Positions 9,203 through 16,490 of a stretch of DNA of 64,000 nt are shown here, one piece after another (position 1 is the stretch's first letter; every line of letters begins with the position of its first letter). This DNA comes from Thiorhodovibrio litoralis (GTDB lineage: Bacteria; Pseudomonadota; Gammaproteobacteria; Chromatiales; Chromatiaceae), in the NCBI RefSeq assembly GCF_033954455.1, contig NZ_CP121473.1, forward strand, positions 992,001 to 1,056,000. The letters are read 5' to 3'. Position numbers and translations under genes: made by a program. Below the pieces are notes generated by a model. The model made no database searches. It was given only the letters and a program-made list of their open reading frames with translations, and was not told the origin of the DNA.

Positions 9203-9586
9203 CGACTCATCCGCGCTCTTAGCGCTGACTCGGTGATTCAGGCCGCATCAACATAGTGTAAGCCTAAGGCGAGTATCGGGCGATCTCGGGTTAGGACATC
9301 AGATACCTGGGTGTCCCCATCAGTCGCCCTCTCCAAGGAACGACTGAGCAATCTGCCGATTCACCTCGGGGCTGTCCCAATCATCCTCAGGCGGCGGAAG
9401 ATGCGCCCAAGCCCCAGGTCGCCGCTGGTCGCCTTGCTCTTTCGGATACGGCTCTCTTGAAGCCGCTTGGTCGTGGAGTGGCCACAGAATGATCTCCGTT
9501 TTTTGGTGACGAAGCGCCTCGGGCACCGGATCGAATCTGGTGTGCCGTCGTACTTGGGCGCTTCTTCGCTTCTTCCTTTTGACAAC
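9203..9586. other. Intergenic region of the BREX cargo segment
   Basis: No gene I can name. A weak minus-strand frame at 9320-9526 (68 codons from GTG, ending DWDSPEVNRQIAQSFLGEGD) has plausible protein-like composition but no recognised family. Positions 9552-9566 hold one copy of a dispersed repeat (core ACTTGGGCGCTTCTT), also present at 10333-10347. Confidence 0.35.
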
Positions 9587-10057
9587 TTATGGACTGGCCT
9601 CCCCGGCTAACCGCAACGCCTCTTGCTCCATCGCCGTCGAGAGGCGAAAACCCGCCTGTTTCAGACGCTTCAGCACAGTGCCCAAGGACTCGATCACGCC
9701 GATGTGTTTGCCCTTAATTGCGACCCCAACGAGTCCGGTATAGGGCACGCCGAGTCGCTGGGCCATCTGACGCCCTTTCAGGTCGTCCAGAATGACCCGC
9801 GCATCCCCGCGCTCCATGGCTAGCGCCTGTGTCGCCGATTCTCCGAGATCGATTGACAGCCGCAGTACGCGGATCAGATTTCGATCCTGAACACGCGCGA
9901 CCTCGATCCAATCAGGAAACGCGGAGCCAAACTCATCTCGGACCTCCTCTGCGACCAGAATGTGGCCATAGACGCCTTCCAGCAATGCCAGCAAGCCGAT
10001 ATTGTCCAACGCGATCAAGGGGCTGGTATTGCAGATGGTCTCAGGCACGCTCAACAT
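9587..10057 (-). CDS. DUF3368 PIN-like putative toxin
   Basis: 156 residues from the ATG at 10057, which overlaps the end of the upstream UPF0175 gene. The N-terminus CNTSPLIALDNIGLLALLEGVYG is typical of DUF3368, a PIN-like family with presumed RNase activity. GESATQALAMERGDARVILDDLKGRQMAQRLGV carries further acidic residues. UPF0175-DUF3368 pairs are a common type II toxin-antitoxin arrangement. Longer upstream starts overlap the antitoxin in another frame and are unlikely. Confidence 0.8.
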   Translation of the reverse strand: MLSVPETICNTSPLIALDNIGLLALLEGVYGHILVAEEVRDEFGSAFPDWIEVARVQDRNLIRVLRLSIDLGESATQALAMERGDARVILDDLKGRQMAQRLGVPYTGLVGVAIKGKHIGVIESLGTVLKRLKQAGFRLSTAMEQEALRLAGEASP

Positions 10058-10265
10058 CCTGGGCCAAGTCTTCCGCCGGGTAGTTAAAGAGCGTGACATC
10101 CTGGCGGCCCAGCAGCTCGATAAACCCTCGTTTCGAGAGTCCTGCCAAGTGCGCGGCCTGTCCCGCCGACAAGCGGCCCTGCTCATACAACCGAGCCGCC
10201 AGCGTCAGAGCCAGATCAGACGGGCTGATGTCAAGGTCATCGGGAAGCGGCAGTACGGCGTTCAT
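10041..10265 (-). CDS. UPF0175 family antitoxin
   Basis: 74 residues from the ATG at 10265. The core DISPSDLALTLAARLYEQGRLSAGQAAHLAGLSKRGFIELLGRQDVTLFNY is diagnostic of UPF0175, which contains a helix-turn-helix and acts as antitoxin to DUF3368 proteins. It overlaps the toxin start by 17 bp, consistent with coupled translation. The upstream DNA (10266-10360) contains dispersed-repeat sequence. Confidence 0.8.
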   Translation of the reverse strand: MNAVLPLPDDLDISPSDLALTLAARLYEQGRLSAGQAAHLAGLSKRGFIELLGRQDVTLFNYPAEDLAQDVERA

Positions 10266-10388
10266 GGAAGGATCTCTGAATAAGTTAGGAAGTGGAGAAG
10301 TGAATAAGTTAGGAAGACGAGCGTGCAGTCGGACTTGGGCGCTTCTTGACTTCCACGCTTCCCCTGCCATGCGTATCCAGCGGGAGCC

Positions 10389-10577
10389 TCACGGCATATA
10401 GCCCTTGAAATCGTCCAGATGTTCATCGTCATCGGCGATGATGGTGAGCTCCCCCCGCGCGCTGCCTGGCTGACGTTGCGGGCTGCTCGCATGAGTACTT
10501 GGCTCCGCAGCCGTTATCGGCTCATCGAGCGGACAGAGAATCTCCTCGGCCTTGACAATGATGCGAATTGGGTTCAT
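10389..10577 (-). CDS. Small hypothetical protein in the BREX cargo segment
   Basis: 62 residues from the ATG at 10577 (MNPIRIIVKAEEILCPLDEP) ending in an acidic tail LTIIADDDEHLDDFKGYMP. I do not recognise the family. It lies 25 bp downstream of a DUF433 antitoxin gene, where the toxin partner would be expected, but it does not resemble a DUF5615 toxin. A second copy of its tail is left at 8852-8911. Confidence 0.45.
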   Translation of the reverse strand: MNPIRIIVKAEEILCPLDEPITAAEPSTHASSPQRQPGSARGELTIIADDDEHLDDFKGYMP

Positions 10578-10602
10578 CGCTTTGCCATCTCCGGTAGCTT
10601 CA

Positions 10603-10860
10603 TCAACCGAGGACCAAACAGTTTGTCTCGTCATCATGAAGACGACGCTGATGGCGCTCCCTATCGGCCGCAAACTGCAAGCAGGCGCGGATGTCGTCAG
10701 GTTCCAGCTCCGGAAAGTCTTCAATGATCTCATTCACTGATAGACCGGCGGCAAGCTGATCCAAGACATCGTAGACGGTGATGCGCAGCCCCCGCACACA
10801 GGGCTTTCCGCCTCTTTTGCCGGCCTCAAGCGTGATGCGTTCTCGGTAGTTCATCGTCAT
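10603..10860 (-). CDS. DUF433 family antitoxin
   Basis: 85 residues. The core ITLEAGKRGGKPCVRGLRITVYDVLDQLAAGLSVNEIIEDFPELEPDDIRACLQFAADRE is classic DUF433 (VapB45-like, helix-turn-helix). These antitoxins normally precede a DUF5615 PIN-like toxin. None follows here, so the module looks incomplete. It lies in the cargo segment between pglX and pglZ. Confidence 0.8.
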   Translation of the reverse strand: MTMNYRERITLEAGKRGGKPCVRGLRITVYDVLDQLAAGLSVNEIIEDFPELEPDDIRACLQFAADRERHQRRLHDDETNCLVLG

Positions 10861-10934
10861 TCTATTATTTACTCCATCGGCGATCAGGTTACGAGCCAGT
10901 CCCGACAGCTCGCTTCTTCACTTCCGCGAGATGT

Positions 10935-11072
10935 TCATATCTGTTCATCGAAGCGGCGCAGTTCGTCGAGCTGCTTGCCGAGCTTGTCGCGCTCTTTCTG
11001 CAGGCGCTTGGCCTGGGCTCCGCTGCTGGCGGCTTCGATGTCGTCCGCCAGGCTGTCGATGCGCGCGGCCAT
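10935..11072 (-). pseudogene. Duplicated fragment of the pglX 3' coding region
   Basis: A 45-codon open frame, MAARIDSLADDIEAASSGAQ onward, nearly identical at DNA level to pglX at about 11900-12032; I count roughly six differences over about 130 bp. It preserves the pglX reading frame and ends after FDEQ at a stop inside unrelated repeat-like sequence. It lies directly downstream of the VapC gene, on the same strand as pglX, and is best read as a relic of a partial duplication or exchange of pglX. Confidence 0.8.
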
Positions 11073-11093
11073 CTTGGCCGGTAGTGGCCTCCG

Positions 11094-11498
11094 TTACTTC
11101 ATGCGCATCCAATCCTCGCAGCGAAGGCCTGGCACTCGCTCAAACTCCGAGGTGTTATTCGTCACCAGGGTCAGCTCTGCCGCGAGCGCGATGGCCGCGA
11201 TCTGCAAATCATAGGGACCAATTGGCGTGCCCTGGCGATTGAGATAGACGCGAATCTCGCCAAATCGACGGGTCGCTTCACCGCTGAAGGGCAGACTCGG
11301 CAGCCAGTCGAGCAGTCGTAACAAACGTTCGGAATTCTCGGTGACCCGCGTGCTCTTCGCCACGCCGAACCACAACTCGGATTCGACCGTGGCACAGATT
11401 CGCAACTGTTGCCGCCCGACTCGGCGAACATGGGACTGCACGGTGGGATGGTGCTTCATCAATGCAATCGCCGCATTGGTATCGAGCAGATAGGCCAT
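11094..11498 (-). CDS. vapC: VapC-type PIN-domain toxin
   Basis: 134 residues with the PIN-domain pattern: LLDTNAAIALM (first acidic residue), ESELWFGVAKS (second), PYDLQIAAIALAAELTLVTNNTSEFERVPGL (third and fourth). VapC toxins are Mg-dependent RNases, often cutting initiator tRNA or rRNA. The start overlaps the upstream DUF2281 antitoxin stop by one base, a typical vapBC arrangement. Confidence 0.9.
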   Translation of the reverse strand: MAYLLDTNAAIALMKHHPTVQSHVRRVGRQQLRICATVESELWFGVAKSTRVTENSERLLRLLDWLPSLPFSGEATRRFGEIRVYLNRQGTPIGPYDLQIAAIALAAELTLVTNNTSEFERVPGLRCEDWMRMK

Positions 11499-11740
11499 CA
11501 GTCAAGATCCAGGCGCGGGCTGTCCTCGCCCAGGTCCGCGTTGCTGATATCGTCGGGAAAGTCCTCACTCAGTCCACCCGCGACCGCCGCAAGGAACGCC
11601 TCGGTATCATCCTTCCCGACATCGGCGGACGACGGAACAGCATAGCGTTGCTCCAGAAACTCGATGTAGCTGAGTGCCTCGCGGGCCGCCTGTTCGGGAA
11701 GCCGGCGGCTATGGGCGTAGATGATCTCGGCGATGGACAT
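11498..11740 (-). CDS. DUF2281/VapB-like antitoxin
   Basis: 80 residues, MSIAEIIYAHSRRLPEQAAR at the N-terminus, with an acidic C-terminus likely to bind the toxin. It is directly coupled to VapC. It begins 35 bp after the pglX stop and shares its first half and upstream DNA with the orphan copy at 8912-9169. Confidence 0.8.
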   Translation of the reverse strand: MSIAEIIYAHSRRLPEQAAREALSYIEFLEQRYAVPSSADVGKDDTEAFLAAVAGGLSEDFPDDISNADLGEDSPRLDLD

Positions 11741-11775
11741 GGTGAGTGGGTTCCTGTCAGGAGTGATCGGGGCGA

Positions 11776-14700
11776 CTAATCGGCGCTCTTGCCGGTGACC
11801 GCCTTCACCTCAGCCAGCAGGTCGCCGAACTTGCCGTAGTTGACCTTCACCCCGTCGTCGAGGTCGAGGGTGATGCGCTGGTCGGCATGGTGGCGCAGTT
11901 GTTCGTCGAAGCGGCGCAGCTCGTCGAGCTGTTTGCCGAGTTTGTCGCGCTCTTTCTGCAAGCGCTTGGCCTGGGCTCCGCTGCTGGCGGCTTCGATGTC
12001 GTCGGCCAGGCTGTCGATGCGCGCGGCCATTTTGCTTTGCAGCGGGACGACGTATTCCATGCGCATGCGCGCCAGGGTGCCTTGGTGGTAGCGGTGCAGG
12101 TAGACCAGGCATTGGAAGGCTTTGTGCTTGCCGCTGGAGAAGCACCAGTAGATCGGGCGCTTTTTGTAGGTTTGCAGGTGGTCTTTGAAGAACTTGTCGG
12201 CGAGGTAGCGGCGCAGGGTGTCGCGCGGGGCTTCGCCGCGCTTGGGTGAGAGGTTGGCGGCGAGGAAGCGCAGGTTGTCTTCCAGATGGGCCTTGTCCCA
12301 GGCGACGGCGATGAACTCGACCAGCCGGTTGGCGGCGTCGTCCTCGAACCAGTCGGTGTCGGTGATCGGCAGGATGCCGTCCTCGTCGGCTGGGAAGCTC
12401 GGGTAGCGGCTGGGGTCGAAGCCCTGGTTGCCGCTGTGGGCGTAGATCAGCCCCGGCTCGTCGAGGCTGTAGCGGCCCATGATGCAGCCGATGACGTAGG
12501 ACACCAGTTCCTGAATGGTGTCCTGGCGGAAGCAGATCCACTGCTCTTCTTCGGTGATCTTGCCGCCGTAGCGGTAGGCGGGATTTGCCCAAAGGGTGAC
12601 CTCATGAATGGGAACTGCGGCGCTCACTTGATCATCAAGACAAAAATGCTCGATCCAGAACTGATTGTTACTTTGCTCCCACTGTTGAACCCGTACCGTT
12701 GTCTCGCTGCATGTCGAACGATAGCTCGCGTACGCCTCTGACAATTGAGCACCCGACTCATTGCCATCGTTAATATCGCGGTCGATCAATGGGTGACGAC
12801 GAAAGCCCGAGCTTGCCTCTACAAGGTTCCAGTCTGCCTGTGTAATCGCGAGCAGCCGAGAGACCCATGGGTTTTTCGCGCCCTCCTGTGCCACGGGAAC
12901 TTTGGATACGCTTCCAACCTCAAAGGCCAGCAGCGGACTCGATACTCGCAGCAGGTGCGCGCATATAGTGGAGTTCAGGTACGAAAGAAGCTGCTCAAGT
13001 TGATCAGTCTGGTTCGGCAAAACAACCGGACCCTTGTGTCCGAACACAGCACCCTTCGGTACATAACGAAATGACGCTGCACTGCTCGTGATAAGGGACC
13101 AAGTTATTGCTTCGCGACCGTAAAACTGGGGATTCCGAATTACAGACCGATTGAACTCGCGAAGTTCGCGGCCATCGTTCTGCCAGTTGATCACCAAGAG
13201 GTCGTTCCCGTACCAGCGCCGGAAATCGCCACCTTTTGTAAAGGGGTACCACTTGGGCCTCTCGGACCTAGCGACACTCAAGCGCGAGTAATCGACTTCG
13301 AACCAGGAGCGCAAAAACCGTCCATCGTCCGCAGTCGCCAGTCCCTGACGAACCTCGCTTACGTCTTCAAGAGGCGGATGGCGCGCGAATGCTAGGTCAG
13401 TGCTCTTCGTGATCCAATATGCGATGGGGCTATTGGGGATGTGCGCAAACCTGTCTGGACTACATCGATAGAGCCAATCGCATTTCGGATCCCGTATAGC
13501 CTCCAGGGTCTTGGTGCGCTGAGCCTCGGCCCCGTAGAACAATGTCAGGTCGATGAAGGATGCAGTGCTTCCGGATATCCGCGCCCTGTACACTGAGTAT
13601 GCGCAAATTGTCACGTGAGCCGAGTCCCAGAAGGCGTTGTACTCTGGCTGGATGAGTGAGGTAAGTGTGACCTCCGTGAGCAGAGTCTCCCGCACTGCGG
13701 AATATGTCGACTGATACATCCACACCTGCGGAGTCATGAAGGACGCCCGACCGACGGCCTTGGTGAGCCGTATGTTCCTTTTAACGAATCCGCAGAAGAG
13801 GTTCTTGTCGAACTCAGGATACTCGGAGCGGAGGAAGTCCTTGACCTCATCACACTGGTGCTTGTTGCCCATGTACGGCGGATTCGCCACTATCGCGTCG
13901 TACCGCGTAGCCAGAAATTCGGCCTGCTGCACGAGCAGCCCCAAGCGCTTGAGCGTATCCGATACGAAAAGATCCTGACTGATCGCGTCGCTCAGCCGCT
14001 TTAGCAACGGAAGGTTCGCCGCCAACCCCTCCGGCACCTGAATCAACGACCCAAAAGTCCGAGCATCCCGAAACAACTCCACTAACTCATCCACAGCCTC
14101 CGCAATCCCTTCTTCACTTCCCAACCTCTTCACTTCCTCACTTCTTAACTCCCCTGACTCCTCCAACGCCATCACATTGAGCGTCACCCCGCGCTCCAAC
14201 ACCCGCCGATCATCCTCCCGCGCCTTCATCATCAACGCGAACCCGGCCAACTGTGCCGCGCGCGGGTCGATGTCCAGCCCGTACAGATTCTTCTCCAAAA
14301 TCAGCTTCGGAATATCCCGCAGCCGATAGCCGCGCTCCAGGTAGATCGCCTTGAACAGCTCATAGGCCTCGACCAGGATATGGCCGGAGCCGCAGGCGGG
14401 GTCCATCAGGGTCAGGGCCTCGGGGTCGAGGCTGTCGGGGGTGATGGCGTCGAGCTGCGCCTGCACCTCCGGGGTCTGCTCGGCGGGCTCGATGTAATAG
14501 TCCATCTGCGCCTTGAGCGGCGAGTCGGGGTAGGTCGCCAGCCACTGCGCGCCGAGGCTGTTCTGGACCATGTATTTGACGATCCAGTTGGGGGTGAAGA
14601 GCTGGGTGGCGGCGGGGATGTCCTCGCTCTTGACCACCTTGCCGATGACCTGGTCCTTCTTCTCGGAGATGTAGAACTGGTACAGCCAGCCGATGATCTC

Positions 14701-15324
14701 GATCTCCTGCCAGTCGTCCTCGGGGATGGCGCTGACCAGCGCGCGGATCAGAGAGTCGGTTTGCAGCAGGCGGTCGGGCAGCAGCAGCTCGGTCTCGTCG
14801 TCGACCGGCTCGAACAGGAAGGGCATGGCCTGGTGCAGCGCGCGGCATTGGGCCAGCAGCAGCTCGCGATACAGGGTCTCGTCCTGAGTGCCGTCCATCT
14901 TCAGCGCGATCACCCGCTCACGGTCGAGACCGGGCAGCTCAACGTGCTGGGCCTGCTCCAGGATCTCCGGCAACGCGCCGGTCGCGCCTGCGGCGGCGGG
15001 ATGGCTGAGCACGCGGTAGCTGTGATCGAGGAAACCGTGCAGCTCCATGTAGCGGATGGCGATCAGGCGGTTGAACCAGGTGTAGGCGGCGGCCTCCACG
15101 ACCGGCTCGAAGCCCTGCGCGCGGATGCGCTCGGCGAGCCGCGCGCGCTGCCGGGCGATGCGGCGCGGGTGCGGTTGGCCGTCGATGACCAGCAGCTCGC
15201 CCTCTTCGCGCGCCTCGGCGATGCGCTCGGCGCTGAGCCCAAACAGCGCGGCGCGGCGGGTGACGGCGGCGATGAAGTCGCGGCGGCCCTTGGGGGCGTA
15301 GGTTTTGAGCGTGTTGGTTTGCAT
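11776..15324 (-). CDS. pglX: BREX-1 adenine-specific DNA methyltransferase PglX
   Basis: 1182 residues, typical for type 1 PglX. It methylates adenine in a non-palindromic host motif and is needed for self/non-self discrimination. The N-terminus is family-typical (FIAAVTRRAALFGLS). S-adenosylmethionine motif DPACGSG is at about 308-314 and catalytic NPPY at 481-484. Residues 391-405 contain a Glu-rich insert (RSEEVKRLGSEE) that looks like an in-frame dispersed repeat. The coding DNA for roughly residues 485-908, where target recognition is expected, is clearly less GC-rich than both ends, suggesting replacement of the specificity region. The C-terminus is a charged coiled coil. Confidence 0.95.
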   Translation of the reverse strand: MQTNTLKTYAPKGRRDFIAAVTRRAALFGLSAERIAEAREEGELLVIDGQPHPRRIARQRARLAERIRAQGFEPVVEAAAYTWFNRLIAIRYMELHGFLDHSYRVLSHPAAAGATGALPEILEQAQHVELPGLDRERVIALKMDGTQDETLYRELLLAQCRALHQAMPFLFEPVDDETELLLPDRLLQTDSLIRALVSAIPEDDWQEIEIIGWLYQFYISEKKDQVIGKVVKSEDIPAATQLFTPNWIVKYMVQNSLGAQWLATYPDSPLKAQMDYYIEPAEQTPEVQAQLDAITPDSLDPEALTLMDPACGSGHILVEAYELFKAIYLERGYRLRDIPKLILEKNLYGLDIDPRAAQLAGFALMMKAREDDRRVLERGVTLNVMALEESGELRSEEVKRLGSEEGIAEAVDELVELFRDARTFGSLIQVPEGLAANLPLLKRLSDAISQDLFVSDTLKRLGLLVQQAEFLATRYDAIVANPPYMGNKHQCDEVKDFLRSEYPEFDKNLFCGFVKRNIRLTKAVGRASFMTPQVWMYQSTYSAVRETLLTEVTLTSLIQPEYNAFWDSAHVTICAYSVYRARISGSTASFIDLTLFYGAEAQRTKTLEAIRDPKCDWLYRCSPDRFAHIPNSPIAYWITKSTDLAFARHPPLEDVSEVRQGLATADDGRFLRSWFEVDYSRLSVARSERPKWYPFTKGGDFRRWYGNDLLVINWQNDGRELREFNRSVIRNPQFYGREAITWSLITSSAASFRYVPKGAVFGHKGPVVLPNQTDQLEQLLSYLNSTICAHLLRVSSPLLAFEVGSVSKVPVAQEGAKNPWVSRLLAITQADWNLVEASSGFRRHPLIDRDINDGNESGAQLSEAYASYRSTCSETTVRVQQWEQSNNQFWIEHFCLDDQVSAAVPIHEVTLWANPAYRYGGKITEEEQWICFRQDTIQELVSYVIGCIMGRYSLDEPGLIYAHSGNQGFDPSRYPSFPADEDGILPITDTDWFEDDAANRLVEFIAVAWDKAHLEDNLRFLAANLSPKRGEAPRDTLRRYLADKFFKDHLQTYKKRPIYWCFSSGKHKAFQCLVYLHRYHQGTLARMRMEYVVPLQSKMAARIDSLADDIEAASSGAQAKRLQKERDKLGKQLDELRRFDEQLRHHADQRITLDLDDGVKVNYGKFGDLLAEVKAVTGKSAD

Positions 15325-15334
15325 TTGGGGTCAA

Positions 15335-15520
15335 TCAGGCGTTTTGTAATTCCAAGACGGGCGGACCATCGTCTGACAGCAGCGAAACGACCTCTCTGAG
15401 ATTTTCAGCGAGCTCATCAAGGGTTTCCGCTTGCGAATGCGCTCCCGGGAAACCGGGGATGTAGCCAACGTACAAGCCGGTATCGGGGCACTTTTCGACA
15501 ACTGCGGTATAGCTTTGCAT
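15335..15520 (-). CDS. HicB-like antitoxin, orphan
   Basis: 61 residues from the ATG at 15520, which has AAAGGA upstream. MQSYTAVVEKCPDTGLYVGYIPGFPGAHSQAETLDELAENLREVVSLL is the HicB partial RNase-H fold. No HicA toxin lies next to it. It sits 10 bp before pglX and is probably cotranscribed with it. Confidence 0.75.
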   Translation of the reverse strand: MQSYTAVVEKCPDTGLYVGYIPGFPGAHSQAETLDELAENLREVVSLLSDDGPPVLELQNA

Positions 15521-15555
15521 GGTGGTTTCCTTTGGCTTATTGGTGTTGATTGCAA

Positions 15556-15801
15556 TCACCGGCCAGCCCGTTCGCGAATAACGCGCTCCATGTCTTCATC
15601 CATCACCGACACCTTGGCCTGGCAGAGACCAAAGGCCGCTTCGATGCGATGCTCCCTCGGCACGACACGAATGCCTTCGGCGTCGAGGATGAATCCCACT
15701 TGGTCGCCTGGCTCCAAACCCAGCTTCTTGCGGATCTCCACCGGAATCGTGACCTGACCTTTGCTGGTGAGCGTCGCTGTTTGCATCTTGTTGCTATGCA
15801 T
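15556..15801 (-). CDS. AbrB/MazE/SpoVT-domain antitoxin or regulator
   Basis: 81 residues. The swapped-hairpin DNA-binding motif TLTSKGQVTIPVEIRKKLGLEPGDQVGFIL is unmistakable. AbrB-type antitoxins usually pair with a downstream PIN toxin, but the next gene here is HicB-like. Start at 15801 with AAAGGAAG upstream. It may autoregulate the local genes. Confidence 0.8.
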   Translation of the reverse strand: MHSNKMQTATLTSKGQVTIPVEIRKKLGLEPGDQVGFILDAEGIRVVPREHRIEAAFGLCQAKVSVMDEDMERVIRERAGR

Positions 15802-15819
15802 GTTGGCTTCCTTTGGGTG

Positions 15820-16029
15820 TCAGCGGTCCGTTGTGAGTACTCGCGCTCGCCTGGCCATGGCCGCCTGGCTCAGCTCTTCGACGCTCTTCTCGGGCCATAA
15901 CTGCCGCTGCCACTCGGTGTAGTCGAAGGGTTCTCGCGCCATCAGGGCGATGAACTTCTCGGCGTCAACTTCGCCCAGCGCGTCGATCAGCGCCTGGACA
16001 CCCTTTACCCTCAGCGTGGTATCAGTCAT
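15820..16029 (-). CDS. Small conserved partner of the PIN-domain protein
   Basis: About 69 residues from the ATG at 16029 (MTDTTLRVKGVQALIDALGE). GEVDAEKFIALMAREPFDYTEWQRQLWPEKSVEELSQAAM has the look of a helical antitoxin-like protein. It overlaps the end of the PIN-domain gene by a few bases, so the two are probably translated together. I cannot name the family with certainty. Confidence 0.6.
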   Translation of the reverse strand: MTDTTLRVKGVQALIDALGEVDAEKFIALMAREPFDYTEWQRQLWPEKSVEELSQAAMARRARVLTTDR

Positions 16030-16465
16030 TGCGGTCATCAATCTTTACCAAGAAGTCAATTGGAGTGATTGCGTGGCACTCAGGAACATCGCGCAATTTC
16101 TTGAGCAATTTGTCATCCGTTGTTACAAAGTATTCCGCCTTACCTGCGACCGCCGAAGCAACATGCAGGGCATCCTTGGGCTTGACGCCCAGATGGGCGA
16201 GCTGCTTGGCGAACGCAATGATCGCCGGAGATTCCACCACATCGATAACCGCAAGGTTCGCCCATCGGGCAATGGCCATTCTTCTCTCGTGAAACGGGTT
16301 TTGCTCGTTCTCGAGATCCAGCATATAAGACCAGGCGAGTTCCAGGCTGCCATCCCTGATCCGTTGCTGGATGTAGAGTTTGGCCTCCGCTTCAAGTCGA
16401 ATCCTAATCTGCTGCTGCGTGTCGAACGGTCGGTTGAAGACGCAGTTATCGAGGTAGATGCGCAT
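16022..16465 (-). CDS. PIN-domain protein, putative toxin
   Basis: 147 residues. MRIYLDNCVFNRPFD gives the first acidic residue of a PIN-like fold; LGVKPKDALHVASAVAGKAEYFVTTDDKLLKKL gives the C-terminal acidic cluster. Likely an RNase toxin, paired with the small gene overlapping its 3' end. It lies 25 bp after the brxC stop, within the BREX operon. Confidence 0.75.
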   Translation of the reverse strand: MRIYLDNCVFNRPFDTQQQIRIRLEAEAKLYIQQRIRDGSLELAWSYMLDLENEQNPFHERRMAIARWANLAVIDVVESPAIIAFAKQLAHLGVKPKDALHVASAVAGKAEYFVTTDDKLLKKLRDVPECHAITPIDFLVKIDDRND

Positions 16466-16490
16466 GGGAATGACCTTCGGCTAAACACCT

